From: Zygnema cylindricum
Lineage: Eukaryota > Streptophyta > Zygnematophyceae > Zygnematales > Zygnemataceae
Length of the DNA stretch: 64,000 nt
Assembly: GCA_037447655.1 (NCBI GenBank)
Contig: JBBHKE010002207.1
Coordinates: forward strand, 106,892 to 170,891
Direction: 5' to 3'
Shown: positions 1 to 10,256 of the stretch, piece by piece
How positions within the stretch are numbered: position 1 is the first letter of the stretch
How the letters are laid out: the number at the start of each line of letters is the position of its first letter
Position numbers and translations under genes: made by a program
Notes under the pieces: model-generated
What the model saw: the letters and a program-made list of their open reading frames with translations, nothing else
What the model was told of the DNA's origin: nothing
The model's database searches: none

Positions 1-515
1 TTTCGTCTAATTGTCTCGCAAGGTGACAAAATGGGAGAGACATTTTTTTTTTTCTTTTTATTTGCTTTCTTTTTGTTTCTCTCGACCTCTCCCGGCCCCT
101 CATTTTCTTTTCCCTTTCTTCCTTCCATCTTCTTCTCACTTTCCCCCTCTCCCTCTCCCTTCTTATTCTTATCCTTGCTTTCTTCTTCTCACCTTTCTTC
201 TTCCTCTCTCTCTGTCCCCCTTTCTCTCGTTCTCTCCCTCCCTCTCTCCTCTCGCACTATTTGTGTTAATGTCCAATTTACCCGTTCTTGGGTTTTTTTT
301 CTCCCTTCCATTCCTCTCTTTCTTTTTTCCTCCTTTTTCTCTCGCCCTCTTTTTCTTGTTCGTGTTCCCTTCTTCTCACCTCCATCTCTCTCCCTACCTC
401 TCCCTCTCCCTCTCCCTCTCTCCCACTCTCTCTTTTCCTCTCCCTCTCTCTCACCCCCTCTCTTTGTCTCTCCCTCTCTCACTTTCCCTCTCTCTCGCCC
501 TCTCTCATTTTGCAG
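1..515 (+). repeat. CT-rich low-complexity sequence, probably intron
   Basis: Almost pure pyrimidine sequence on the plus strand, with imperfect CTCTCT and CCCTCT runs. The long open frames across it encode only Leu/Ser/Pro/Phe low complexity and are not credible proteins. It ends in TTTTGCAG at 508-515, a good splice acceptor for the exon that follows. The same CT-rich sense-strand composition flanks exons of the other genes in this window, so I read it as intron. Confidence 0.6.
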
Positions 516-677
516 TGCTTTTGTGTTTATGCCCTTCCTCTTGGTTCTCTCTCTCCTCTTCTCCCTCTCCTCCTACTGGCTCGTCGGATTGTACCCCTCA
601 GGAAGCTCTTTTCTCTTTTTTGTTCTCATCGTGTGGCTCGTATTGCTCACCGCAAACTCTATTTTGGCTTGCTTCGG
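516..677 (+). CDS. Internal exon of an ABCG (White/WBC)-like transporter
   Basis: This 162-nt exon lies between TTTTGCAG and GTAAGC. Both boundaries have phase 2, so it adds 54 codons without changing frame. It encodes two hydrophobic stretches around the motif YWLVGLYPSGSSFLFF. This resembles the ABC-2 membrane domain of half-size ABCG transporters, where a YW-x-VGL-x-P motif precedes a Phe-rich helix. The likely role is a membrane segment of an ATP-driven exporter of lipids or hydrophobic compounds. No other exon of the gene is visible: 5' exons would lie left of the window, and the 3' side runs into CT repeats and an N gap. Direct observation: clean splice sites and non-low-complexity coding inside a CT desert. 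The family call is by eye from one exon, so a different multi-pass protein is possible. Confidence 0.5.
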
Positions 678-750
678 GTAAGCTCTCTCTCTCTCTTTCC
701 CTCTCTCTCTTTCTCTCTTCCTCTATCTCGCTCACTGTCTCTCTTTTTCT

Positions 751-782
<32 letters not shown>

Positions 783-792
783 NNNNNNNNNN
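678..792 (+). repeat. (CT)n microsatellite running into a 10-N assembly gap
   Basis: Begins at the GTAAGC donor of the preceding exon and becomes an uninterrupted (CT)n run before the N tract at 783-792. The gap probably reflects microsatellite collapse. Its true size is unknown, and the downstream exons of the ABCG-like gene are not found on the far side, which is transposon sequence. Confidence 0.8.
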
Positions 793-910
793 TTGAGTTG
801 GGTCAATGATAAAATAAGTATCAACAAGTTTAGCGGGCTAAAAAAGGAAAAAACGCTAATTTTAAGGAAAAACTTTTTCGAGGTAGTGTATTTAATCTCA
901 AGTATTGAGA

Positions 911-1038
911 TTCGGGTTTAAACAGTTCACCGCGAATCGTAATTAGAGTAAAGAAAACATTAGAGTAAAAAAAGAGAAAAAGATAATTAGAGTTATGAAC
1001 TCTAATTTATGTGATGGAGCTTTTTCAAAAAGGAATTT
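911..1038. repeat. 128-bp direct duplicate of 1769-1896
   Basis: Identical by eye to 1769-1896 (offset 858). The shared block starts outside the terminal inverted repeat of the mariner-like element described at 1786-3029: the TTCGGGTTTAAACAGT sequence to its left is included. That makes this a segmental copy of one insertion plus its flank, not two independent insertions. This copy has only the left part of the element. Confidence 0.85.
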
Positions 1039-1070
1039 TAATCGCAAAAAAGGAAAAAATCGGGCGATTT

Positions 1071-1436
1071 GAACAACTATGAATAAAATAGTAACTGGGT
1101 TGAGTTGCACATGGATCGATAGAGAATTAAACGTCATGTCTAAATTTGAAAAAAAAACGGACAAAAAAAATATTTTTCTGTGAGTTTTGAACAACTTTTT
1201 ATTTAAACCGTCAGATTCGGACGATCGAACGGTCGCTGATCAAAGTAGCGATCTAAGAAGATCACATGAAAAGCCTATAACACAGCTTACGATCGGACTA
1301 TCGTCAGATTTGGACGATCGGACGGTCGCTGATCAAAGTAGTGACTTAAGACGATCACATGAAAAGCCCATAACATAACTTACGATGAAGGCGCCGACAA
1401 AAGACCTACAATAGAAACGCCTACTTTTGAACTATG
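1071..1436 (+). mobile_element. hAT-like MITE, copy 1 (left end lost)
   Basis: Family defined by copies at 29813-30269, 30830-31126 and 54716-54991. This copy retains the block beginning AACTATGAATAAAATAGTAA and the right terminus CCTACTTTTGAACTATG. It contains two 93-bp tandem units (CGTCAG at 1209 and at 1302) built on GGACGATCGGACGGTCGCTG. The left TIR and palindromic region are missing. No transposase is encoded; the 63-codon open frame across it is a by-product of the tandem unit. Confidence 0.75.
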
Positions 1437-1785
1437 GTTCAAACATCTTTACTGGAGATTCTATCAAGATCTTGACTGTTCGATTTTTTTCTGGGTTCAA
1501 TCGATCCATTCGGCTCTGTACTGCACAATACTGTACGATACCGTTCTCAACTGTCCAAATAAAATAGTACGGTAGCCAGCTACAGGCCGTTGGAAATCGC
1601 TACACGTGGATGATGAAAAGAAGTGCCACGGCGGACGACTAGTAAACAACGAAGAGGTCATGTGCCTTAAGGATGGATGAGATGCACCAGAGAATCTTTG
1701 TCGGAAGACATTTTGTCACGCTCCCTTTGCCTTCCCTTGACCTTCGTGGTTTGCCGCTCTTACGGATTTTCGGGTTTAAACAGTT
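1437..1785. other. Unassigned gap sequence
   Basis: About 350 bp with no credible ORF. It holds a GTCATGTGCCTTAAGG motif near 1658 that recurs, with variation, inside several MITEs elsewhere in the window (near 3830, 22325, 25330, 26545), so it is probably degraded transposon sequence. The last 17 bp belong to the duplicated block. Confidence 0.4.
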
Positions 1786-3029
1786 CACCGCGAATCGTAA
1801 TTAGAGTAAAGAAAACATTAGAGTAAAAAAAGAGAAAAAGATAATTAGAGTTATGAACTCTAATTTATGTGATGGAGCTTTTTCAAAAAGGAATTTAGGG
1901 TGGCGTTCCATCAGACGAAAAGTGAGGTTGTTTACTGAAATCCGGACCTATCCGTACTACGCCGTACCTCTTATTTTGTTTTTATAGACGAACAACATTT
2001 CAAAGAATCTTGCCAATATTCTCCAAAGGTCTGGGAGGTAACAATGACCGTTGGATGTTTTTTCGCAAAGCATTCGCTTCGAAAGTTTCTGTAAATGGTG
2101 ATGTACCTCGAGGAGGTAAATCACCATTTACAGAAAAAATTGAGCCGCGGCACGTTGGATAATGAATGCACGTGTCACGACGGCGAACCAACGGAAATCG
2201 AAAAATTTCGCACATGATATATGCTTTCAAAAATTCAACGGAAATCACGAAAGTGACCTCGTAAAGAGCTTTCGTCGCTCTATTTTTATCACCGGCCATT
2301 CGTCACACTATTTGTGGAAGTGCTCATTCGTCACGCGAAAAAGCATAAACCCTAAAAATAATGAACTGGCATCTGACAAGCGTTTGCAAAGAGTACAAAA
2401 TTTGTGTGGTACGATGCCCTGGTCCGCACGTACATGGTATGCAAATGACGATTTCGAGTTGAAGTTGATCGGTGTAAAAAATATTTGACGATTTTCAATA
2501 TACGATTTTATCTTACGTGGTACCACTCATTTCTGAGCACGTGGATTACAGACTCTGCGCGAGAGAACAGCGTTGAAAGTGTAGCATTCTGTAATGTTGT
2601 TCGTACGATTACAAAATTTCCTGATGGAACGCCACCCTTACTCTAATTTATTTAAGTATTATAATTTGACGCGCTGAATATCTCTATTGTAAATTAGGCA
2701 TTGGTACAGAATCTGACAAAACGTACAGTTTATCGTCACTATGACTTTTGCACTACGTGGTTTGTTAAAACGCAGTTATATGATAACGGCCTATATTAAA
2801 TCATTATTTGTACTTTTTTACTCCAAAAAGTACAATTTTGCACGGTGAGACACCGACCATATGCCACACTATTTAAAACTGCATTGTATTAAAGTTATTA
2901 ACGCTCATTCAAAAAGTACCTTAAATAGTATAATGAAAAATTTAGAATCATTTACTCTATTGAACGGGATGGAGTCGAAATTTAGGGCAACCGAATTAGC
3001 GTTATTTACTCTAAATACGATTCGCGGTG
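1786..3029. mobile_element. TA-type (Tc1/mariner-like) MITE interrupted by another MITE
   Basis: Left end CACCGCGAATCGTAATTAGA at 1786, right end TACGATTCGCGGTG ending at 3029 followed by TA. The left flank is TT, so one target base appears mutated. Relatives at 25808, 53777, 54082 and 58164 have TA on both sides. The element is split by the PIF/Harbinger-like insertion at 1898-2637; without it about 500 bp remain, longer than its relatives (190-270 bp). No transposase ORF. Confidence 0.6.
1898..2637. mobile_element. PIF/Harbinger-like MITE nested in a mariner-like MITE
   Basis: Terminal inverted repeats GGGTGGCGTTCCATCAG (left) and CTGATGGAACGCCACCC (right) are perfect over 17 bp. They are flanked by TTA on both sides (1895-1897 and 2638-2640), the target duplication of PIF/Harbinger elements. 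The subterminal AAGTGAGGTTGTTTACT motif recurs in related elements near 3627, 25032 and 26105. It is 740 bp with no transposase domain, so non-autonomous. Confidence 0.85.
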
Positions 3030-4593
3030 TACTGTACTGTATCTTGTGATTTTTCGCACGCGCGAGCACGCTGATTGGGTCCCCACCTCGTTATCTCCGC
3101 GCCACCATATGTTTAAGGCTATTTTATTTCTGTATTTTTTTGTTTTATTATAAAAAACACAAAACATACCCTATGACCTTATTGCTATACCCGATTACGA
3201 CGTGTGGGACTATTTCTTCCCGGTGTGGACACAGTGACACACGGTTTTTTTAACTACTGGGCCTCATAACAAACCTAGTCTGTACAAAAAGATAAGCCTA
3301 CATGGTATTTACAATATTTATTATTTGACAGCAGCCTTATGTGGTAGCGCCGATAATAAAACATGTATGCGAGATAAATATTATTGTCACGACCTGAAGT
3401 AAACTGGGCCTGAAAACAACCACCACTAAATATATCTGTAAGATTTATCATTTATGGCACCTCCGTGGGAACAAGGCCTTATTCCATTAGGCGTTGCCAA
3501 AAACGGTACGGACATGACTATTTGCAAGATATTTTGACTAGTTTTCTCAGACCTCATAGTAAACAACACGGTGAATCACTATCAGTGTTAATAACCTTGG
3601 GGCTACGACTTCCATTAGCGAAAAAGTGAGGTTGTTTACTAAAGGTTGTACTGTTTCGTACATGTACCTACCACATTTTTTTTGTTTCTTATCGTTTTTG
3701 AAGGACTCAAGTCTCAAATCCATTAGGCTCTCGCAGTAGACGTACGGAAAAGTCCAATGACATGGTCCGTGGATGTTAGACGGAGCTTGCAAGGATACTT
3801 TGAGCTTGACTTGCATCCAAGGTGGCAAGGCACATGACATGTACAACATGTAGGCAGTGATCGCCTGTTCGAAGTGGGTGTTTTTTTGTTTTTTCACATG
3901 TACTCATGCTACTCGTCTAGTTTGAAGCAACTCTCCTCGCGAGGATAATTTCTTCACACTAGACGATTTGCATGATTGCTTCGCAGATCTGAAAAAATTG
4001 AAAATCTAACGATCAACACATACGCCTAAAATGTTGGAGTATCAAGACAACATTTCAATAAACACGTTTTGTCTGACAAACAAAAAAAAATGTACGAATC
4101 TGTACAAAAACGTACGACGTCCAATAAACAACCCCATTTTTCACCTAATGGAACCTTCCCTTCACACTATTCTCCAAGGTTATGGGCGTAAATGTAGTAG
4201 GAATAAGGGATCTAACTTGTTAATAAAAAGGTATTTAAGTGTTAAAGATATAAAGTTATAAATTTGGTAGACGCCCGCAAAAGAATCGCACAATTTGGAG
4301 TTGTATTTTAAAAGTTATAACGATTAGTGTATTTATGTGACAACACGAGGTCAAACTACGATTGAATGTTTATTGTAGCGAGTTAAGGGTCAAATTAATA
4401 GCGGAATTCCAGGCGTACGTTTCATACAGTACTAAATGAATTATATGTCGTTTGGTACGAACGATGAATCGTTTCGTACGAAACGTCAATTTCACATTAT
4501 ATAATTTTGTAAATAGTTACACGCGATAAATTTGTGACGCGCGTACGTGTAAAGTCGCGTTTCGATTCCCGCACACTTCTGCAAGTAAATGTT
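3030..4593. other. Gene-free sequence with a decayed TIR element
   Basis: No supported gene. Between about 3600 and 4160 there is a degenerate inverted pair. The left side has TTCCATTAG followed by AAGTGAGGTTGTTTACT, and the right side has its complement (AATAAACAACCCCATTTTTC then CTAATGGAA). This looks like an old relative of the PIF/Harbinger-like MITEs. The sequence also carries the CCAAGGTGG/GGCACATGACATG motif near 3817-3842. The rest is AT-rich with scattered GTAC tetranucleotides. Confidence 0.45.
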
Positions 4594-5158
4594 ATGTAGT
4601 GAAAGGTAATGTTTGATTGGCTAGAAAATGCTACGTACTTAGTTAGAGATTTCGCACGTTTTTGCATTGGTCAGTCTGAGTCTTAGCTTATCAAAGATTG
4701 GCCTAGGTAAAAATCTGTACAACAGAGCGCTCACTCTGGCCTGGCTAGTCCTAGGCGATGATGCATAAATAGTGAAGTATAAAAAAAGAGTAGGCATCTT
4801 TTCCTTTGAAAAAGTTTGTGGAAATTCTTGAATGATATTGGTTTGAGCAAATAATATCAAATTAGAGTAATGGCATTTTTGCACTAAAATCTCTCATTAA
4901 CTATTAGTATTTTAGTAGGTAAGATAAAAATATATTTAAAAGTGGAAGGTAGTGGAAAAATACTTTTAAGGAAGGGTTAAGCTAAGAGGGTAAGAGTACA
5001 AGCTAAATATTTTGTAGACAAAAGCTTCTTCTAATTAAAAGTTGATTTTATGTGAGTATTTTTTCCATGTGAATGTGTATTTTCTAATGGATGGAATATG
5101 TGGTTGAGAGAGGTTGTAGTAATGAGATTTTTTGAGAGGGAGGGAATCCTGTTACATA

Positions 5159-5170
5159 TGGTATCAGAGC
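5159..5170 (+). other. Retrotransposon primer-binding site (tRNA-iMet 3' end)
   Basis: TGGTATCAGAGC is the classic plant LTR-retrotransposon primer-binding site, complementary to the 3' end of initiator Met tRNA. It lies two bases after TTACA, a plausible LTR end (...CA), and upstream of a decayed gag/protease. The 5' LTR would therefore end near 5156; I could not fix its start. Confidence 0.75.
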
Positions 5171-6364
5171 TTTGGTTAGAAGCCAAAGAAGCTTGCTCAC
5201 CCAAAAATCGACAGTCGTCACTAGTGAGCGTACTCTGACCTGTCTAGGTGGAACCACAATGCAAAGTGGTAGGGTATTGGAGGGAAACTAAGTGACAACA
5301 CTGCCAGCGGCCGGTGATGAGATGTGGGGCGTGCTTAGGTCCTAAAGACTTAGACAGGGTGGGCCTTGAAGCCACCGCTAAATCTCATCCATTTACCTAG
5401 AGGCCAAACAAACCTGCCTTCTTCTCTCAATGATACATATGTAGAGGGAGGGCTTAGAGCCATGAAAGGTGAGGATTTGAGGATTAGAAAGTAAAAGATC
5501 CTGATGTAGTGTGCAATGAGAAATTTGCTAATGTCGGAGAGAAAAAGTGGAGTATTTTACTTCTTCAAGAGCAAAAGAGTCTAAAACTAACTCAAAACTT
5601 TTAGCCCCCTAAATTGTTACCTTTAAGAGCTTTTAATTTTGCTGTTGCAAAATTCATGGTTGAATTTTACTTTTGAGCTTTTAATTTTGCTGTTGCAAAT
5701 TTTTTGGGGAATTTTTACCTTTCTGTTTTAATGTTTAGAAAATTGAAGAATTGAATTTGCATTAATTTACTTTTAATGTTTTATTGATTTATAAAATTAT
5801 GATATTTCCAAAGGATTTGTTAAGCAGTAACAAGTCTCGGATTGGAGCAATTTGGGGAATGCAAATCTGCAGGAAACTCCTTTGGATAATTATACTCTAC
5901 CATTCTTTTTGTTTGATTTCATTTTGGGATAATAACAAATTCTATATGGAAACACGAAATGGAAAATGCATTGAATGAATTGAAGAAATGTATTGTGAAA
6001 TTAGTCAAAAGATATAATAATCATGTTGTTGTTGTGGATAAAAGAATTTTTTAATTGAAGAGTGAATTAAAAGATGTTAAGGAAAAATGGGAATGTTTCA
6101 AATCATAAATTGGATAAACTCATTAACCTAATTTAAACCAGAAATGATGTTAATGACCAAAAGAATAAGAGTAGTAAGAGGAATGCCAGTTTCAGAGAGG
6201 ATGATAATAATAGATCTAAGAAGATAAGAGGTAAGAGGCACCATCCTTTGATAATAAAAAGATTGATAAGTTAGATGCTGGGATTTTCCACGTGGAGTAT
6301 TATTTCGAATCTAGATATTAAGACCGTGATGATTACACTTCTTTTGCTGTTAGTTATATGAAAG

Positions 6365-7038
6365 GTGATGCTCAAATTTGGTATTACATCTGGTTTTCAT
6401 GTCACGTGTTTGACTGATAAAATGGCTAAGTTGCATTTTTTTAATTATTTGAATCCTATACTAAAATCAGAATTGAAACATCTGAAATTTAACAATTTAA
6501 AAAAATTACAAGATAAGGCATTGGAATTGGAGGACCAATTGGGTATAACTGGGAAACTGGATCACTAAAGGGTAATTTCAATGAAGTATCACAGTAGGGT
6601 GAAGAATAATTTGAAAAAGAGTGTGTGAATGCAAATCTTTTACATAGGCATAATATTTTTAAGGGGAATCATAGGGGACAGAGTGTTAATGTTGGAAACA
6701 AATTTCACAATAAAGAGGGATACATTAAGAGTCGTAAATCAAGCATTAATGCTCAAGAACCTAATCTTATCACTCCCACATGCACTGTCAGCCAAAAAAG
6801 AGGTTATAGAGCATTTGAGTGTGCACAACTGAAAAAAGTAAATTGTTATAACAATAGAGAGGAGGGACATTTATGCAAAAAATGCACAAAACCTAAAAAA
6901 AAATCACTTGTTTCAAATGTGGAGGTTTATATCATTACGCTAAAGACTTTACTTAAAATGGGGTCTCTTAATGTAGTTGATATGAGTGAAGGTTTTCAGG
7001 ATGATATTGCATTATACTTAGCAAAGCAGGAAGCCTAA
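6365..7038 (+). pseudogene. Gypsy-type gag remnant with zinc knuckle
   Basis: Two open segments (6365-6568 and 6625-7038), separated by stops, resemble a retrotransposon capsid C-terminus followed by nucleocapsid. The first is a helical segment, ELKHLKFNNLKKLQDKALEL. The second has a CYNNREEGHLCKKC knuckle: two Cys, His and a final Cys in CCHC-like spacing but with altered distances. The product would package element RNA. It is broken by stops and cannot be translated as a single gag. Confidence 0.55.
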
Positions 7039-7283
7039 GAGGTGGGAAGCGGATGCGACTAGTTGAAAGTCATCAGCTTAGTCATCAGATCCAGAGATTA
7101 AAGAGTTAACTTTGGAGGGCAAATTAAAAAATGGGATGGCTATGATAGCTGAATATGTTATGATGTTGACTATACTCCATTGTTTAAAATAATCCTTCTA
7201 ATGAAATTTTTAACAACAGACCTATGTTATGACAGTTAGGAAATAAAGACACTCGACATAGTTTGATTTGATTAGAGTATTTA

Positions 7284-7550
7284 GTGGAGGGAAAACCATT
7301 AAAAATTATGATAGATTTAGGTGATACCCAAAGTTATATTTCACATAAGTTTGTAGAGGAAAATAAATTTCATATAGTCATAAGGGAAAAACCTTTACAT
7401 GTTCAAGTGACAAATGGTAATAAATCCATATTAGATTTACAAACTGACACAATAGAAGTTGATATCCAGGGTCATAAAATAAAAGTTGTGTATAAAATAA
7501 TGAATTTGGGCGGTGACGAGCTAATACTGGGAAAACCATGGTTAACATAA
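7284..7550 (+). pseudogene. Gypsy-type retropepsin (aspartic protease) remnant
   Basis: An 88-codon open segment has the retropepsin-like layout of Ty3/gypsy elements. It starts with IMIDLGDTQSYIS, where active family members have DSGAT; the Ser and Ala of the catalytic triad are changed to Leu and Asp. It ends with ELILGKPWLT, equivalent to the usual ILGxDWL. The altered catalytic loop and the stop right after the domain suggest a dead copy. It sits downstream of the gag remnant, as expected. Confidence 0.6.
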
Positions 7551-7657
7551 CGGAATCCTCAAATTAATTGAGAAACTAACACCTTGAAAGCGAAGTCTGA
7601 AAATGATTGGAGAGTTTTGCAAGCATTTCTTTCAAAGAAACTGCATAGGAATCATAT

Positions 7658-8596
7658 TGTTGAAAAGAGTGTTTTCTAGGTTCTATCTTTAAAATCTTTG
7701 TGCAGGTTTTCTCTTGAGTCCTCCATACTTGTCGTAGTCACTGGAGACGTAAGACACCCATGGTTGCCTTTGAAAGCCAAAGCAACAAACTGAGGAAGGA
7801 GGATGTTTTACTACTACCCAAAAATTTTATGACATGACCAAGATTTAATCATGGTCCCTGCAAAGTCAACGCTGGCCAAACAGTCGTTCGCTTTATCCGC
7901 CAAGTCATTGAAGAATCAATACATGTATGGGCAATGATATTTATTTAAACATTAACGTGGCGACTAATCCATTTAACTGAAGCAACCCGCGAAGACGCAC
8001 ATGTAAAACCGACAGAATACGGACGCAAATCGAACCATATAAAATATATTGATCGGACGGTCGTCGTCGCAGCCGCCAACTCGGAATGAAATTGTGGTGG
8101 TTTTCAGAGATACCGTCACGTGATGCCACGTGGCGCCACATCATTGGACACTGGAGAAGATGGGATAAGAAACCATGGCTTGCGATCTACTAGGCGTCGC
8201 CTGGAAGGCCATGTCGTACAATGGCCGTACAAGAAACACATTGGTCACTGTACCTTCTTCTACTCTACAGTGTTCCTATTGGTCTAGAGTTTTGTAGTAG
8301 GTAGTTATAAGTCGGCAGACCAAGACTTAGTGAAATTTAGGCATCTCTCTATGAGAGAGTTTGTAAGTATAAATGTCATTTTTGACCAAGCATAATTAAC
8401 TGCTAAATCGAGCAAATTTAGAGATTCTTTTTGCGTCTTACTGAAAGAAGTTGGGCCCTCAGACGGGTGAGGTTGGTAAAATATTTGTTTGACCGGATGA
8501 CTTCTATTTTGGTTTGAAAGTGAAAGGACAAATATTATCCTACAGGCTTTACATAAGCTGCACAATTTGTGGGTCAATGGAGACCACACAGTTACA
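7658..8596 (+). mobile_element. Copia B 5' LTR
   Basis: Starts TGTTGAAAAGAGTG and ends GTTACA. It shares blocks with the LTRs of copia A and of solo LTR D: a GTAGTCACTGG block shared with D, GATCGGACGGTCG, ACGTGGCGCCACAT, and the stretch around CCTATTGGTCTAG-GGTTT-like and GATTCTTTTTGCGT. It is a divergent member of the same family. It is followed directly by CGTTATGTGCCCAC, a half-tRNA-iMet-type primer site. Confidence 0.7.
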
Positions 8597-8660
8597 CGTT
8601 ATGTGCCCACGCTCTAAGGCGCCTATTTTCAATAGAACGGGGTTCATATACTAGGAAAAT

Positions 8661-9043
8661 ATGATGAAAGGTGCTCTTGTTGAAAAACGTCTATGTGGCA
8701 TTGGGAGTGGTCTTGTGCGGCGACCATCTCCAAATATGGGGGTTCCACCAGGTTTTAAAGGAGTCAAATTCTCAAAAGGATTTGTGCAGACTAAGAAGGT
8801 AGATGATGACGGAGAAAGCATCATGTTAGCCAAAGGCAAGGAGAACGGAAAGGAAAATCTCACAGCGATAGTCATTGGATCTCTACTAGTAGGGGTTGTT
8901 CAAAAAACAGAGGTAAATGATATTGAAATCTGGGATATCAACAACACGGTGGCGACTCATTTTATTCTCATACATCTTACTGAAGCAGTTGCTACTCCAC
9001 ACCTCAGTATGGGCAAGGCAATCGATATGTGGGAGGCTCTCTA
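8661..9043 (+). pseudogene. Copia B gag, truncated
   Basis: An open frame of 127 codons follows the copia B LTR and primer site. Its start (EKRLCGIGSGLVRRP) aligns with the start of copia A gag (DKHLWGIVSGQIRCP). Its end (WDINNTVATHFILIHL... then DMWEAL) matches the N-terminal copia gag domain, where an A-x-xMWxAL motif precedes the central helices. It stops abruptly where the LTR of element C begins (about 9044), so roughly the C-terminal two thirds of gag and all of pol are missing. Confidence 0.65.
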
Positions 9044-9346
9044 AATTATCATAATCTCAAAACTGGATGAATCAAAATTGGCTAAGTCCTAAACTATATA
9101 TTTACAGTGAGTATCTACAGGTCACACTAACTCGGGTGACCGTACTATAGTACTATCCTCACTTACGACAAAGTGTCCTACCTGTACATCACTGTACCGT
9201 AAGTACTTCGAAAACCCTGATTACTACTTGCCGCTAAATGAATAGGGTAACACTAAATTCTAATGCACTAAATGCAAACCATTTGTTTACCGGATATTTA
9301 CAAATAACATCCGTACACTTAATGTTGCCGATTGCTTAGTCAGTCT

Positions 9347-10233
9347 TGTTGAAGAGAGGTAATTAATAGTTCACTCCTCTATTTTAGTTTTGCTTTAAAG
9401 AAAGAGAGTAAGGATCAAAAGCGCGCCATGGCTGCCACCATATTTAGAAAGTGGCAGATTTTGAAGTATAGGATATTTTACTAAATTATTGCCTAAGTCT
9501 AGATTTGAACCTGCAACCTCTAGATTCTCTATAGCCGAGCGCCTTAACCATTAAGGCACTACAAAACAATACACGTGCTGGGTTTTAAAGATATATAAAC
9601 ATTAACGCGAAAGCTAATAAACTGCAAACTAACGAAAATGAGCAATTCATGCATGTACGCAAATCTGAACCATGTAAAACATGTTTTGATCAGACGGCCG
9701 GCATTGTAGCCGCCATGCGAAGTGAGCTTTTGGCGTCATTTGGAGATAGCGTCACGCGGCGACACGTGGCGCCACATTATTTGATACTGGAGAAGATGGG
9801 AGGAGGAACCATGGCTACCGATTTCACAGGTGTCACCTTGTAGACCATGTCGTACAATGGTCGTAAAATAAGTACATCTCCTATTGTACCTTCTTGTATT
9901 GTATAGTGCTCCTATTGGACTAGGGTTTAGTAGTAGGTAGTCGTGAGTAGGCAGACCAAGACTTAGTGAGATTTAGGTACCTCTCTCGAAGAGAGCTTGT
10001 AACTATAAAGGTCATCTTTGACCAGCCATAACTTACTGCTCAGGGGAGCAAATTCAGTGATTCTTTTTGCGTTTAACTCAAGGGAGTCTTGTCTTCACAG
10101 GGGTGAGGGTGGTCAGAATATTTGTGTGCCTTGGCGGCACTTATTCAGTGGGAAAGTGGAAGGGGAAAATATTATCCTAGAGGCTTTATATAGGCTGCTC
10201 ATTATGTGGGTCAATAGAGACGACAGAATTTCA
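9347..10233 (+). repeat. Copia A 5' LTR
   Basis: Starts TGTTGAAGAGAGG and ends ATTTCA (TG...CA termini), 887 bp. By eye about 93-95% identical to the 3' LTR. Many differences are CpG in the 3' copy and TpG or CpA here (for example GCGACC versus GCAACC, and GGCGCTACG versus GGCACTACA). Confidence 0.9.
9490..9563 (-). other. tRNA-like sequence inside copia A 5' LTR (antisense)
   Basis: Read on the minus strand it aligns with a eukaryotic tRNA body: an A-box-like TGGTTAAGGCG, then CTCGGCTATAGAG in the anticodon arm region, then a B-box-like GGTTCAAATCT. It is not a convincing tRNA gene, since the stems are poor. It looks like a captured tRNA or tRNA-derived SINE fragment. The 3' LTR carries the same sequence at 14842-14914. 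Confidence 0.6.
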
Positions 10234-10256
10234 GGTTATAGGCCCACCCTCTAGGA
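10234..10256 (+). other. Copia A primer-binding site (half-tRNA-iMet type)
   Basis: GGTTATAGGCCCACCC immediately follows the LTR. It resembles the GGTTATGGGCCCAG site of Drosophila copia, which is primed by a 39-nt half of initiator Met tRNA rather than by its 3' end. One G-to-A change is seen in the core. Confidence 0.65.

Larger units (their letters stand above)
5171..7657 (+). mobile_element. Decayed Ty3/gypsy-like LTR retrotransposon body
   Basis: From the primer-binding site to the LTR of copia B. It contains remnants of gag (6365-7038) and a retropepsin-like protease (7284-7550) in that order. No reverse transcriptase, RNase H or integrase is seen, so the 3' half is missing. The missing part may have been removed when copia B arrived at 7658. 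Many in-frame stops mark it as an old pseudo-element. Confidence 0.65.

Noticed and set aside
11-809. Long overlapping open frames on both strands encoding Leu/Ser/Phe/Pro or Glu/Arg/Gly runs
   Set aside because: Composition artefacts of CT-rich DNA; only the 516-677 segment has non-repetitive coding character and splice sites.
1187-1378. Repeat protein with two units (SDDRTVADQSSDLRRSHEKPIT), also at 30020-30280 and 54814-55065
   Set aside because: The frame is kept only because the MITE tandem unit is 93 bp (a multiple of 3). The copies are non-coding transposon repeats with no start context.
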